Assembly (NCBI RefSeq): GCF_030625865.1
Contig: NZ_DAOUQB010000028.1
Coordinates: forward strand, 1-37,110
Origin: Anaerotignum sp.
Lineage (GTDB): Bacteria > Bacillota > Clostridia > Lachnospirales > Anaerotignaceae
Length of the DNA stretch: 37,110 nucleotides
Direction of reading: 5' to 3'
The position numbers were made by a program, and so were the translations under genes. Shown here piece by piece: positions 24,458 to 34,199 of this stretch; the stretch's first letter is position 1, and each line of letters opens with the position of its first letter. A model generated the notes under the pieces. It was given only the letters and a program-made list of their open reading frames with translations. It was not told the origin of the DNA and did not search any database.

Positions 24458-24671
24458 AAGGCAGCTCCTTTCTAATTAGTTTATGATAACTTAATATAAC
24501 CCACATAGAATTCTTTGTAAAGTGATTTAATCACCCTTTTGTTATTTTAAGGATGCATTCATATCTTAATACATAAATACCCATTTGAAGGGATTCCTAT
24601 GCTGTCCCTATTTTATTTGTTTTCCTTTGCTAAACAAATAAAAAGTTCCTTGGAAAATTGATAGCAAAAAA

Positions 24672-24700
24672 AGAGGTATCCACAAAACGTGGATACCTCT
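24672..24700 (-). terminator. Terminator of ileS
   Basis: A perfect 12-bp stem (24672-24683 with 24689-24700) with a five-base loop, followed on the minus strand by seven T residues. Confidence 0.88.
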
Positions 24701-24731
24701 AACAAAACATCTTTCATCATAAATTAAAATT

Positions 24732-27700
24732 TTAGACTCTACTTACCCCCAACGTTACAGTTTCTCCGTTAATATTCCATTCTTTTGAAAGTTCGCCGCC
24801 TTCTCCTCCTACAATTTCTTCCGCTAAAACATCAGAAGAAATATCATTGTTTTTCAGGATTTCAGCAATTTTCTCATTTCCGCTATGGAACACACGAATA
24901 CGGTCTGTTACGTTAAAGTTTGCTTCCTTACGCATTGTTTGAACCTTACTTACAACTTCACGAACAAAGCCTTCTTCTACCAATTCAGGTGTTAAGTTCG
25001 TATCCAAAACAACCGTCAAATTATTGTCACCGCTGGAAACAAAGCCATCTTTTTCGGAAGTGTCTACCAAAACATCATCCATCTCCAGAACAACCTCTTC
25101 CCCTTCAATCAAAAGGGTAGCCTTTCCGTCTGCACGCAGTGTATCCATAAAAGATACGCCGTCTACTTCTTTCAAAGCCACGCCGATTGCAGGCACAAGC
25201 TTACCATATTTCTTACCCAAAGTTCTTAACTGAGGCTTGAAGGTATATGCTGTAAACCCTTCAACATTATCAGTAAATGTCAATTCTTTTACATTTAACT
25301 CTTCGGTAATGATATTGCGGTAAAGCTCAGGTAAAGCTTTTTCAGCCTTCACATACATCATAGCCAGAGGCTGACGGTTTTTCATGTTCGCCGCATTTCT
25401 GGCAGCACGGCCTTCTACAACAACCTTTAATACAGAATCCATATTTGCTTCCAATTCAGCGTCAACCCATTCACTGTGATATTCAGGCCAGTTGCAAAGA
25501 TGAACACTTTCCGGAGCAGTAGAATCTGCTTTTCTTACAAGGTTACTATAAATTTCCTCGGTAATAAAAGGTGTAAAAGGTGCAGCAAGCTTACACATGG
25601 TTTCCAGCACAGTGTAAAGGGTCATGTAAGCATTGATTTTATCCTGTTCCATACCTTCTGCCCAGAAACGCTCTCGGCTTCTTCTTACATACCAATTGGA
25701 GAGATTATCTACGAATTCTGCCATCGCTCTTGCCGGCTCTGTCAGCTTATAACCGTCCAAGCATTCGTCAACAAATTTATTCAAAGTCTGCAATTTAGAC
25801 AAAATCCACTTGTCCATAGGAGGAAGCTTGTCATATTCAAGCTGATAATTTGCAGGATTAAATTCATCAATATTTGCGTAGAGAATATAGAATGCATAGG
25901 TGTTCCAAAGGGTACCCATAAATTTTCTCTGCATTTCACTTACTGCCTCATCATAATAACGGCTTGGCAACCAAGGTGCACTATTTGCATAAAAGTACCA
26001 ACGAACAGCGTCAGCACCCTGCTTATTCAAAGCATCCCAAGGATTAACAACATTCCCTTTGTGCTTGCTCATTTTTTGACCATTTTTATCCTGAACATGA
26101 CCAAGTACGATACAGTTTTTGAAAGATGCGCAGTCAAAAAGCAATGTACTTACCGCCAGCAAGGTATAGAACCAGCCACGGGTTTGGTCAACAGCCTCGC
26201 TAATAAAATCAGCAGGGAAGTTTTCCTCGAAAACCTCTTTATTTTCAAAGGGATAATGCCACTGGGCAAAAGGCATTGCACCACTATCAAACCAACAGTC
26301 AATTACTTCAGAAACACGGGTCATCAGCTTGCCGCATTCGGGACAGGTGATGTGCACTGCATCAATAAACGGTTTATGCAGTTCGATATTTTCCGGGCAA
26401 TCGGGAGACATTTCCTTCAATTCCGCAATGCTGCCGATGGTATGTCTATGACCACATTCACACTCCCAGATAGGCAACGGTGTCCCCCAGTAACGTTCAC
26501 GGGACAGACCCCAGTCGATTACGTTTTCCAAGAAGTTGCCGAAACGGCCTTCTTTGATATTATCCGGATACCAATTGATTGTACGGTTGTTTGCCACCAA
26601 TTGGTCTTTTAATGCTGTCATTTTGATAAACCATGTACTTCTAGCATAGTAGATGAGTGGTGTATCACATCTCCAGCAGAAAGGATAATTATGTTCAAAA
26701 GGAACAGCGGCAAACAAGGAACCATCTTTTTCCATTTGCTCAATTACTTTCGCATCTGCATCCTTCACAAACAGACCTGCAAAAGGACCTGTTTCTGCAG
26801 TCATGTTACCCTGATTATCTACATACTGACGAAGGGGTACTCCATATTTCTGGCAAACACGGGCATCGTCCTCACCGAAAGCGCCTGCTGAGTGAACAAC
26901 ACCGGTACCGTCTGTTAAAGTTACATAAGGATCGCAAGTTACGATAAATGCCTTAGGATCATTTTCCAAAAAGCTGAATAAAGGCTCATAGCGCATATAT
27001 TCCAATGCCTGACCTTTCATGGTCTCCAAAACTTCATAATTGCCTTCACCCAAAACAGTATCCAAAAGGGCTTCTGCCATAATTGCGATATAGTCCTGAT
27101 ACTTTACTCTTGCGTAGGTTTCCTTTGCATTTACTGTCAATGCAACGTTAGAGGGCAATGTCCAGGGGGTTGTTGTCCAAGCCAAGAAATATTCATTCTC
27201 CTTGCCTTCTACCTTAAATTTCGCGATAGCTGATGTTTCCTTTACATCTTTATAGCCCTGAGCTACCTCATGGGAGGAAAGAGCAGTTCCACATCTAGGG
27301 CAGTAAGGAACAACCTTATGGCCTTTATAAAGGAGGCCTTTATCCCAGATTTTCTTTAATGCCCACCATTCGGATTCGATATATTCATTATGATAGGTTA
27401 CATAAGGATGATCCATGTCCGCCCAGAAACCAACACGGTCACTCATGGAGCGCCATTCCTTCTCATATGTCCAAACGCTTTCCTTGCACTTTGCGATAAA
27501 AGGCTCTACACCATATTCTTCAATTTGCGGTTTACCATCCAAGCCCAAAACCTTTTCTACTTCCAATTCAACAGGCAGACCATGGGTATCCCATCCGGCT
27601 TTTCTCAAAACCTTATACCCCTTCATGGTTTTATAACGAGGGATCAGGTCTTTTACAGCTCTTGTGATGATATGACCGATATGGGGCTTACCATTTGCAG

Positions 27701-27845
27701 TTGGAGGGCCGTCGTAAAATGTAAAAACGGGAGCACCTTCTCTTGCTTTGATACTCTTGCCAAAAATATCATTGTCTTTCCAAAATTTTTCTACTTGAAC
27801 TTCTCTTTCGACGAAGTTTAAATTGGTGGGCACTTTGTCGTACAT
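24732..27845 (-). CDS. ileS: Isoleucyl-tRNA synthetase, type 2-like
   Basis: Class I aminoacyl-tRNA synthetase charging tRNA(Ile). HIGH is at 55-58 in GPPTANGKPHIGH and the KMSKH loop is in GQKMSKHKGN (about residue 600). The CP1 editing domain lies between (WTTTPWTLPSN; GTGVVHSAGAFGEDD), and the anticodon-binding domain follows. At 1037 residues and with the NGKPHIGH wording it resembles the type 2 (eukaryote-like) branch, whose members tolerate mupirocin well. It is a single-gene unit controlled by the T-box leader upstream. A 378-codon frame on the opposite strand (25476-26612) is a shadow. Confidence 0.96.
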   Translation of the reverse strand: MYDKVPTNLNFVEREVQVEKFWKDNDIFGKSIKAREGAPVFTFYDGPPTANGKPHIGHIITRAVKDLIPRYKTMKGYKVLRKAGWDTHGLPVELEVEKVLGLDGKPQIEEYGVEPFIAKCKESVWTYEKEWRSMSDRVGFWADMDHPYVTYHNEYIESEWWALKKIWDKGLLYKGHKVVPYCPRCGTALSSHEVAQGYKDVKETSAIAKFKVEGKENEYFLAWTTTPWTLPSNVALTVNAKETYARVKYQDYIAIMAEALLDTVLGEGNYEVLETMKGQALEYMRYEPLFSFLENDPKAFIVTCDPYVTLTDGTGVVHSAGAFGEDDARVCQKYGVPLRQYVDNQGNMTAETGPFAGLFVKDADAKVIEQMEKDGSLFAAVPFEHNYPFCWRCDTPLIYYARSTWFIKMTALKDQLVANNRTINWYPDNIKEGRFGNFLENVIDWGLSRERYWGTPLPIWECECGHRHTIGSIAELKEMSPDCPENIELHKPFIDAVHITCPECGKLMTRVSEVIDCWFDSGAMPFAQWHYPFENKEVFEENFPADFISEAVDQTRGWFYTLLAVSTLLFDCASFKNCIVLGHVQDKNGQKMSKHKGNVVNPWDALNKQGADAVRWYFYANSAPWLPSRYYDEAVSEMQRKFMGTLWNTYAFYILYANIDEFNPANYQLEYDKLPPMDKWILSKLQTLNKFVDECLDGYKLTEPARAMAEFVDNLSNWYVRRSRERFWAEGMEQDKINAYMTLYTVLETMCKLAAPFTPFITEEIYSNLVRKADSTAPESVHLCNWPEYHSEWVDAELEANMDSVLKVVVEGRAARNAANMKNRQPLAMMYVKAEKALPELYRNIITEELNVKELTFTDNVEGFTAYTFKPQLRTLGKKYGKLVPAIGVALKEVDGVSFMDTLRADGKATLLIEGEEVVLEMDDVLVDTSEKDGFVSSGDNNLTVVLDTNLTPELVEEGFVREVVSKVQTMRKEANFNVTDRIRVFHSGNEKIAEILKNNDISSDVLAEEIVGGEGGELSKEWNINGETVTLGVSRV

Positions 27846-28007
27846 ATGAATTCCTCCTTGTTTTTATTTATAATCACTAATTTTCAATATGAATGTGATC
27901 CCTAGACAGTCACACGGATACCTTTAAATTATAACAAGTTTTAAAAGCTCCATTCACTTTCCATACAAATTTAGGAAAACCGTTATAAATTCTTTATCTT
28001 TTGTATG

Positions 28008-28280
28008 AAAAAAGGCCCTTTCATCCAACACAGGACGAAAGGGCTCGCGGTACCACCTGATTTGATAGCAAAATTGCCATCCACTCTAAGCATCACTATA
28101 ATGACGCCGACCCTTAACGCGGGCTAACGGCAGAGTCTACTGGGCAAAATGCCGTTTGGTCTGCCACTCCGGAGTGATTTTCCATATTTTCTATGATAAC
28201 GGGATTTCACCAAGCCCCATCTCTCTGCAGTCATAATGAAAATATATACTGTCTCCTTCATTGTGTTTTCCTCTTTATAC
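28008..28280 (-). promoter_or_regulatory. T-box riboswitch leader of ileS
   Basis: The conserved T-box AGGTGGTACCGCG is at 28058-28046 (minus strand), directly before the terminator stem. Upstream is a Stem I region containing GGTGAAATCCCG and, in the specifier loop position, GAAAATCA with the Ile codon ATC at 28178-28176. Uncharged tRNA(Ile) pairs with the ATC codon and, through its CCA end, with the T-box bulge, favouring the antiterminator and ileS expression. Confidence 0.93.
28010..28044 (-). terminator. Regulated terminator of the T-box leader
   Basis: GCCCTTTC-type arms (28033-28044 with 28015-28026) pair over 12 positions and are followed by T residues on the minus strand. It competes with the antiterminator that includes 28058-28046. 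Confidence 0.9.
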
Positions 28281-28286
28281 GTTAGC

Positions 28287-28315
28287 ATTATACATTCTGC
28301 ATAAAAAGATGTAAA
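28287..28315 (-). promoter_or_regulatory. Promoter of the ileS T-box leader
   Basis: Minus strand: TTTACA (28315-28310), 17 bases, perfect TATAAT (28292-28287). Transcription should begin near 28280. Confidence 0.8.
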
Positions 28316-28565
28316 GAGTTTTTTGCAGTTTTTTCTCTGTTTTTTTCAAGTATGTTGTATACAAGGTCACAGTATACAATTTTTGAACCAAAACTTGGAC
28401 AAAAAGCAATCTAGCAGCATACTTTAAGAATATTTTTTAAAAACATGATATTCAGTTCATAAATCGTGAATATTTTTTCTTTGTTTTTAGAATGAAACCC
28501 CCCAAAAAAAGCCAGAATGAAACATATCTAGTAAATTCATAAAAAAACAAGAATTGTGGAAATAT

Positions 28566-28594
28566 TTGCTTTATTATTTTAAATTGTGTATAAT
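28566..28594 (+). promoter_or_regulatory. pncB: Promoter of pncB
   Basis: TTGCTT (28566-28571), 17 bases, perfect TATAAT (28589-28594), 58 bases before the ATG. The stretch 28320-28565 is AT-rich and shows nothing else. Confidence 0.65.
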
Positions 28595-28652
28595 AAAATT
28601 GTTTCGTTAAAAGTTCCTGTTTTTAGGATAAAAATAAAGGAGATAGTCAAAG

Positions 28653-30107
28653 ATGAAAGGACGAAAATTGGCACTGTTAACTGACCTGTATGAACTGACA
28701 ATGATGCAGGGCTATTTCACGGCAGGTGCCTACAAAAAGAAAGTAGTATTTGATCTTTTTTACAGAAAAAACCCCAGCGGAAATGGTTATGCAGTTACCG
28801 CAGGATTGGAACAGGCCATTGAATACGTCAACGAATTGCGGTTTACCAAAGATGATATTGAATATTTAAAAAGTTTAAATATGTTTACGGAAGACTTTAT
28901 CGAGTTTTTAAAAGATTTTCGGTTTACCGGAGAAATTTATGCTATTCCGGAAGGAACAGTTGTCTTCCCTCAAGAACCATTATTAAGGGTAACCGCCCCT
29001 ATTATTGAGGCACAATTACTGGAAACGGCACTTTTGAACATTATAAATCATCAAAGTTTGATTGCAACAAAAGCTTCTCGTGTTGTATGGGCAGCCCAGG
29101 GTGATCCTGTTATGGAATTTGGTCTAAGACGAGCCCAAGGCCCTGACGCCGGAACTTTAGGCGCAAGAGCAGCGGTAATTGGCGGTTGTTGTGGTACAAG
29201 CAACGTATTAACAGGTAAGCTGTTTGATGTTCCCGTAAAGGGAACCCATGCACATAGCTGGGTTATGAGCTTCTCCAACGAAATAACAGCATTTAGAGAA
29301 TATGCAAGATTATTCCCCGAAAACTGCTTGTTATTGGTGGACACCTACAATACTTTGGAAAGCGGTGTTCCCAATGCAATTAAAGTATTTCAGGAAATGA
29401 AGGCAGCGGGAAAACTGACAGGAAAGTATGGCATCCGTTTAGACAGCGGTGACTTGGCATATCTTTCCAAGTGCGCAAAAATTATGCTGGAAGAAGCAGG
29501 ATTTGGCGACGCAACAATCAGTGCCTCCAGTGATTTGGATGAAAACCTGATTGCCAGCTTAAAATCCCAAGGTGCTAAAATCAATCTTTGGGGTGTGGGA
29601 ACAAAATTGATTACCAGTGATGATTGCCCTGCTTTCGGCGGCGTGTATAAGCTTGCATCCGAAGAAGACGAAAACGGAGCGTTTATTCCTAAAATTAAAC
29701 TATCCAATAACCCGGAAAAAGTAACAAACCCCGGCATTAAAAAGGTTTTTCGTATTTATGATAAAAAGACAAAAAAAATCAAAGCAGATTTAATTGCTTT
29801 AAATGATGAAACCATTGACGAAAATCAATGCTTTACACTTTGTGACAATAATGCAAAATGGCGGAAAATGCATTTAGCTGCCGGCACTTACTTTGTAAAA
29901 GAACTTTTGGTTCCTATCTTTATTAATGGCGAACTGGTATATGAATCACCAAAGACCATGGAAATCCAAGAATTCTGCAACAGCGAGAAAAACTCCCTTT
30001 GGGACGAGCATTTGCGTTTGAAAAATCCACATATTGTACCCGTTGATTTATCAGATAAATTAACTCAATTAAAGAATCGCTTAATTGATGAACTGAGTTT
30101 TAGCTAG
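28653..30107 (+). CDS. pncB: Nicotinate phosphoribosyltransferase
   Basis: This enzyme couples nicotinate to PRPP, with ATP hydrolysis, to give nicotinate mononucleotide in the Preiss-Handler NAD salvage route. The 484-residue protein shows the family landmarks: LLTDLYELTMMQGYF at the N-terminus, EFGLRRAQGPD at 155-165, GTHAHSWVMSF with the functional histidine at about 199-201, and GIRLDSGDLAYLSK in the phosphate-binding barrel. GGAG lies before the ATG. It is a single-gene unit with its own promoter and terminator. Confidence 0.96.
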   Translation: MKGRKLALLTDLYELTMMQGYFTAGAYKKKVVFDLFYRKNPSGNGYAVTAGLEQAIEYVNELRFTKDDIEYLKSLNMFTEDFIEFLKDFRFTGEIYAIPEGTVVFPQEPLLRVTAPIIEAQLLETALLNIINHQSLIATKASRVVWAAQGDPVMEFGLRRAQGPDAGTLGARAAVIGGCCGTSNVLTGKLFDVPVKGTHAHSWVMSFSNEITAFREYARLFPENCLLLVDTYNTLESGVPNAIKVFQEMKAAGKLTGKYGIRLDSGDLAYLSKCAKIMLEEAGFGDATISASSDLDENLIASLKSQGAKINLWGVGTKLITSDDCPAFGGVYKLASEEDENGAFIPKIKLSNNPEKVTNPGIKKVFRIYDKKTKKIKADLIALNDETIDENQCFTLCDNNAKWRKMHLAAGTYFVKELLVPIFINGELVYESPKTMEIQEFCNSEKNSLWDEHLRLKNPHIVPVDLSDKLTQLKNRLIDELSFS

Positions 30108-30112
30108 ATAAC

Positions 30113-30148
30113 AAAAAGTCCTCCCCTTCATTGGGCTAGGACTTTTTT
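30113..30148 (+). terminator. Terminator of pncB
   Basis: AAAAGTCCT (30114-30122) pairs with AGGACTTTT (30138-30146), followed by T residues. The flanking A-run could also serve the convergent minus-strand gene. Confidence 0.8.
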
Positions 30149-30206
30149 TTGTGGAACAAATATAAATTACAAAGAGAAACCACCCCTCCTCGTAATAAAA
30201 CATCTG

Positions 30207-30761
30207 TTATGACTCTTCCATTTTGGAAAATGGAATTACCAAAGACGGATTTTCATGATGCAGTCCAATATGTTTTTCCATCCAAACAACATCAACCCAC
30301 TGTCCAAGCTTATAACCACTGTTGGAAAAATGACCAACTTTATGAAAACCTACAGTCTCATGGAAAGCAATGCTCGGAGGATTGGGAAAGGCAATACACG
30401 CAATCATCGTCAATATTCCTTGGTTTTTTAATGTTTCCTCTAGAACTGAATAAAGCATAGACCCTATACCATAGCCACGAAAATCCTGTCTGATATATAC
30501 TGTTGTTTCTACCACCCAATTATAGGCAGCACGCATACGAAAGGCCGAAGCATAAGTATAGCCCACAATTTCTCCGTCTGCCAAGGCCACATAATAAGGA
30601 AATTTTTGCAGCGTATTGGAAATACGGTAAGTAAATTCTTCTACCGTTGGAACTTCATATTCAAAAGTAACTGTTGTATCGGTGACGTAGGGAGCATAAA
30701 TAGCCAAAAGCTGTTTTGCATCTGCCACAGTTGCAAGGCGAAGAGAGATTTTTTTGTCCAT
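30207..30761 (-). CDS. GNAT acetyltransferase, phosphinothricin acetyltransferase-like
   Basis: A 184-residue GNAT domain of the Pat/Bar/YncA type: LRLATVADAKQLLAIYAPYV at the start, the TVTFEYEVP segment, the acetyl-CoA loop RQDFRGYGIGSML, and the C-terminal AFHETVGFHKVGHF. Family members acetylate phosphinothricin, methionine sulphoximine or related amino acid analogues; the native substrate here is unknown. The ATG at 30761 is nine bases after AAAGG. Frames open to 30797 pass through the ribosome binding site. It has no obvious operon partner. Confidence 0.88.
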   Translation of the reverse strand: MDKKISLRLATVADAKQLLAIYAPYVTDTTVTFEYEVPTVEEFTYRISNTLQKFPYYVALADGEIVGYTYASAFRMRAAYNWVVETTVYIRQDFRGYGIGSMLYSVLEETLKNQGILTMIACIAFPNPPSIAFHETVGFHKVGHFSNSGYKLGQWVDVVWMEKHIGLHHENPSLVIPFSKMEES

Positions 30762-30914
30762 AGTTTCCATCCTTTCATGGTTTCTTTTATTGTACACTAC
30801 CTAGTAAAAAAAATCACTCAATTTCTATAAAAAGAATGATTTAGAAAGTTTTTTTCAATGGATTTGCAACAAATAAACAACCATTTTTATTCCACTCTTT
30901 CCCATGCACCGGTA

Positions 30915-31235
30915 TTATCTTTTTGCAAAACCAATTCCCATTTTTCCTTTCCCCTTCGATAGAAATAAAATCTTATCACAGTCGCTCTCAACGTTGATAG
31001 AGAACATTTTGTTTGCATTAAGAGCATTGTCGACATATGTTGAATAGAAGGTTATATATAAACTATCCTCCTCCTGTTTTGCCTTTAGGGTACGAATATG
31101 TCCAAATCTATTTGCCTCGTCCACATCCAACTCAATGGTTTTCATATTATCCGTTACCGCAAAATCGTTCAAATATACCTCTAAGTGCTTGCTACCATTG
31201 GCTATAATAAGAACGATTGTTAGACAAAAAAGCAA
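30915..31235 (-). CDS. Small membrane-anchored protein, probably frameshifted at its 5' end
   Basis: The frame begins with a hydrophobic segment (LFCLTIVLIIA) and continues as an unrecognised acidic extracytoplasmic domain of about 90 residues. The only in-frame start is a TTG at 31235 with a weak ribosome binding site. A better start, ATG at 31278-31276 behind GGGGGG, is out of frame: its frame ends in TGA after seven codons. Removing one A from the six-A run (31272-31267 on the minus strand) would join them into a 120-residue protein beginning MKKKAKDDLDL with a proper membrane anchor. Either the gene is a recent pseudogene, the homopolymer slips, or the sequence has an error. Confidence 0.5.
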   Translation of the reverse strand: MLFCLTIVLIIANGSKHLEVYLNDFAVTDNMKTIELDVDEANRFGHIRTLKAKQEEDSLYITFYSTYVDNALNANKMFSINVESDCDKILFLSKGKGKMGIGFAKR

Positions 31236-31330
31236 TTGTAACCTAAGGTCAAGATCATCCTTTGCCTTTTTTCTTCATAACGCCCCCCTAACAACCTTTT
31301 TGGGTCATGATTAAGATAAAACAAACCCTC

Positions 31331-31370
31331 AAAAAAGCGATAGTCACATTGTTTGGTGATTACCGCTTTT
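31331..31370 (-). terminator. Terminator of the pdp-deoB operon
   Basis: Arms 31331-31347 and 31356-31370 pair over about 15 positions with one mismatch and a G-U pair on the minus strand, followed by T residues, 17 bases after the deoB stop. Confidence 0.7.
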
Positions 31371-31387
31371 AAAAACCATATTTTCAT

Positions 31388-32566
31388 TTATTTTAAAATT
31401 TCATCCAAGAAGCTTTCCGCCTCAAACTTTGCATTTAAGCCCAAATAATCAGAAATCGTCTGTCCCAAATCTGCAAAGGTTTTGCGCACACCTAAGTCTA
31501 CGCCGGCTTTCACATTTTTGCCGTAAACCAACAGCGGAACATATTCTCTGGAGTGATCTGTACTGGGGGTTGTGGGGTCACAACCATGATCCGCAGTAAT
31601 AAAGAGTATATCCTCTTCTTTCATCTGCACCATGATTTCCGGAAGCTTCTGATCAAAATATTCCAACGCAGCGGCATAACCCTCAACATCATTACGATGA
31701 CCATAAATCATATCCGTATCCACTAAATTTGTAAAGAGGATTCCTTCAAACTCTTCTTTGGTATAAAAAATAGTCTTTTCAATCCCATCATTATTATTTG
31801 TTGTATGGTCGGCACGGGTTATCCCTCTATGCTCAAAAATATCTTCGATTTTACCGATTGCCGTAACGTTTAACCCTTTTTCTTTTGCCAAATCAAGAAT
31901 TGTAGGTCCCGTTGGTGGCAAGGAAAAATCTCTTCTATTTTTTGTTCTTGTATAATTGCCCTCTTCCCCAATAAATGGTCGAGCAATCACACGGGCAACA
32001 CCATAGTCTCCGGATAAGATTTTTCTTGCTTTTTGACACATCTCATAGAGCTTTTCAACGGGAATTACATCCTCATGAGCTGCAATCTGGAACACACTAT
32101 CCGCAGAAGTATACACAATGGGATAACCTGTCTTCACATGCTTAGGCCCCAAAACTTGGATGATTTCAGTACCTGATGCGGCAATATTCCCCAATGACTT
32201 TGTCCCAATAGCCTCTTCAAAAGCATCCATGACTTCTTTGGGAAAACCTGTTTTGGTGAAAGTAGGAAAAGGCTTTGCCGTAATGATACCCGCCATTTCC
32301 CAATGTCCTGTGGTTGTATCCTTCCCAATAGATTTTTCTGCCATTTTGCCAAATGCTCCTTGGGGTGCATCGGTTTTACCCAAAAGATGAATCTCCTCTC
32401 CCTGAATATTTCCAAGGCCCAGTGCACACATATTTTTTAAATCCGTTTTCGGACGAACCTTTTTGATATTTACCAGGGTATTGCTGCCTTCATCTCCAAA
32501 ATCCTTTGCATCAGGCAATTCGCCGATTCCCACGCTGTCCAAAACAACAATAATTGCTCTTTTCAT
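31388..32566 (-). CDS. deoB: Phosphopentomutase
   Basis: DeoB interconverts ribose or deoxyribose 1-phosphate and 5-phosphate, feeding nucleoside sugars into central metabolism. The alkaline-phosphatase-fold metal sites are visible: [15 protein letters not shown] at the N-terminus, the catalytic-threonine region [10 protein letters not shown], and [22 protein letters not shown] with metal-binding Asp/His near the C-terminus. The length is 392 residues from the ATG at 32566, nine bases after AAAGG; two further ATGs upstream are less well placed. It follows pdp by 20 bases on the same transcript. Confidence 0.96.
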   Translation of the reverse strand: MKRAIIVVLDSVGIGELPDAKDFGDEGSNTLVNIKKVRPKTDLKNMCALGLGNIQGEEIHLLGKTDAPQGAFGKMAEKSIGKDTTTGHWEMAGIITAKPFPTFTKTGFPKEVMDAFEEAIGTKSLGNIAASGTEIIQVLGPKHVKTGYPIVYTSADSVFQIAAHEDVIPVEKLYEMCQKARKILSGDYGVARVIARPFIGEEGNYTRTKNRRDFSLPPTGPTILDLAKEKGLNVTAIGKIEDIFEHRGITRADHTTNNNDGIEKTIFYTKEEFEGILFTNLVDTDMIYGHRNDVEGYAAALEYFDQKLPEIMVQMKEEDILFITADHGCDPTTPSTDHSREYVPLLVYGKNVKAGVDLGVRKTFADLGQTISDYLGLNAKFEAESFLDEILK

Positions 32567-32586
32567 AAACATCATCCTTTCTAAAC

Positions 32587-33888
32587 TCAGATAACCTTCA
32601 AAATCAACGGAGGCAATGGCTGTTTTTCTTCATTCATTGTCATCGCCTGTTGTAAATAACTTGCCGCATTTGTACATTTATCATCGGTGGAAGCAAATAT
32701 TTCTGCCAGGGGTTCCCCTACTTTAACAAAATCACCTAAGCGTTTTTTCATAATAATTCCCGCTCCAAAATCCAAAGGCTGCTCTTTGTAAGCTCGGCCT
32801 GCCCCGGTCTCTAAAGAGGCACGGCCAATTAATGCTGTATTCATTTTATTTAAATAGCCCTCTGTTTGGGCAAAAACTGTTTTTTTACATGGTGATACAG
32901 GCAACAGAGAATAATCGTCAATGATTGCAGGGTTTCCTCCCTGCTGTATCAAAAGCTCACGAAATTTTTCAAGCCCCATACCGTTTTTGATATGGTGCTG
33001 CAATAAATACCTACCCTTTTCCACGCTTTCTACACGCTGAGCCATAAGAAGCATATGAGCCCCTAAGGTAAGAGATACCTCCAAAAGGTCTCCCTCCACA
33101 TTGCCCTTTAAAACTTCAATTGCTTCGATTACCTCCAAGCTATTCCCGATATTCATGCCCAAAGGTTGATCCATGCCGCTAATCACAGCCGTTACCTTTC
33201 TACCTACATGACGTCCCATCTCAACCATGATAGAGGCAAGGGTCTCTGCAGACTCCAAATCTTGCATAAAAGCGCCACTTCCGCATTTTACATCCAAAAC
33301 GATGCCATCGGCTCCCGCAGCTATTTTTTTAGACATAATGCTTGCGGCAATCAAAGGGATACTATCTACAGTACCTGTTACATCTCGAAGGGCATACAGC
33401 TTTTTATCCGCAGGTGTCAAGTTATCTGTTTGGCTCATTAAAACAATATTGCTGTTTTTCGCAAATTCTATTGCTTCCTTTTCGCTGACATTTACATGAA
33501 AACCAGGGATAGATTCCAGCTTGTCTATGGTTCCGCCGGAAAACCCAAGCCCCCGCCCGCTCATTTTTATGACAGGAACACACACTGAGGCAACCAAAGG
33601 TGCCAATATTAATGTGGTAGTATCAGCTACGCCGCCTGTGCTGTGTTTATCGGCTTTAAAACCCTCTATCTCACTAAAATCAAACATACTTCCTGATTTT
33701 GCCATTTCCATAGTCAAGGAAGCCGTTTCTTCAGCATCCATCTTCTTTAAAAATGCAGCCATAAGAAAAGCTGATATTTGATAATCCGGCAAACTGCCAT
33801 CTGTCACACCCTTTACAAAATATGCAATTTCCTCAGGGGATAATTTATTTCCTTCTCTTTTTTTTATGATGATATCCACAATATTCAT
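32587..33888 (-). CDS. pdp: Pyrimidine-nucleoside phosphorylase
   Basis: The enzyme splits uridine, thymidine or deoxyuridine with phosphate to give the base and (deoxy)ribose 1-phosphate, the substrate of DeoB next door. The family signature [19 protein letters not shown] is present, as is the phosphate loop [12 protein letters not shown], in which Ala replaces the more usual Gly. The protein has 433 residues and three regions: alpha (1-65), alpha/beta, and C-terminal (about 340-433). Thymidine phosphorylase (deoA) has the same fold; in Firmicutes pdp is the usual form. GAGG-type ribosome binding site before the ATG. Confidence 0.94.
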   Translation of the reverse strand: MNIVDIIIKKREGNKLSPEEIAYFVKGVTDGSLPDYQISAFLMAAFLKKMDAEETASLTMEMAKSGSMFDFSEIEGFKADKHSTGGVADTTTLILAPLVASVCVPVIKMSGRGLGFSGGTIDKLESIPGFHVNVSEKEAIEFAKNSNIVLMSQTDNLTPADKKLYALRDVTGTVDSIPLIAASIMSKKIAAGADGIVLDVKCGSGAFMQDLESAETLASIMVEMGRHVGRKVTAVISGMDQPLGMNIGNSLEVIEAIEVLKGNVEGDLLEVSLTLGAHMLLMAQRVESVEKGRYLLQHHIKNGMGLEKFRELLIQQGGNPAIIDDYSLLPVSPCKKTVFAQTEGYLNKMNTALIGRASLETGAGRAYKEQPLDFGAGIIMKKRLGDFVKVGEPLAEIFASTDDKCTNAASYLQQAMTMNEEKQPLPPLILKVI

Positions 33889-34136
33889 AAAAAACCCTCC
33901 TCTTAATCATGTTTCTATTTTCTAAAATTTCATAATAAGCGGGAAGTTAAAACAATCATAACTTATATTATACTACCATGGCTTGTCTCTCAGTCATAAA
34001 ACAAGCAACTAATCGTATAATAAAGCTTACTTAAAAGAATAAAAATTTTTGTACATCAAACCCTAAACTTCATCAAAAATCCATAATTAACCATGGATGT
34101 ATTATACCACAAGTCTTTTAAAAAATCATTAAATGA
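33889..34136. other. Intergenic region upstream of pdp
   Basis: It carries a TATAAT on the minus strand (about 33978-33973) that may be the pdp -10 box, with no convincing -35. No coding frame or known riboswitch is seen. Confidence 0.35.
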
Positions 34137-34175
34137 AAAAACCGCCCTGTGGTATTTTTCTCAAACCCAAGGCGG
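34137..34175 (-). terminator. Terminator of the C_GCAxxG_C_C gene
   Basis: CCGCC (34142-34146) pairs with GGCGG (34171-34175); on the minus strand the stem is followed by six T residues. Confidence 0.65.
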
Positions 34176-34199
34176 ATGATTTATTTGGTTTTCTTTAAA

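Noticed and set aside
25476-26612. 378-codon plus-strand frame opposite ileS
   Set aside because: It lies wholly inside ileS, has Cys/His/Phe-rich composition typical of an antisense shadow, lacks a ribosome binding site, and matches no family.
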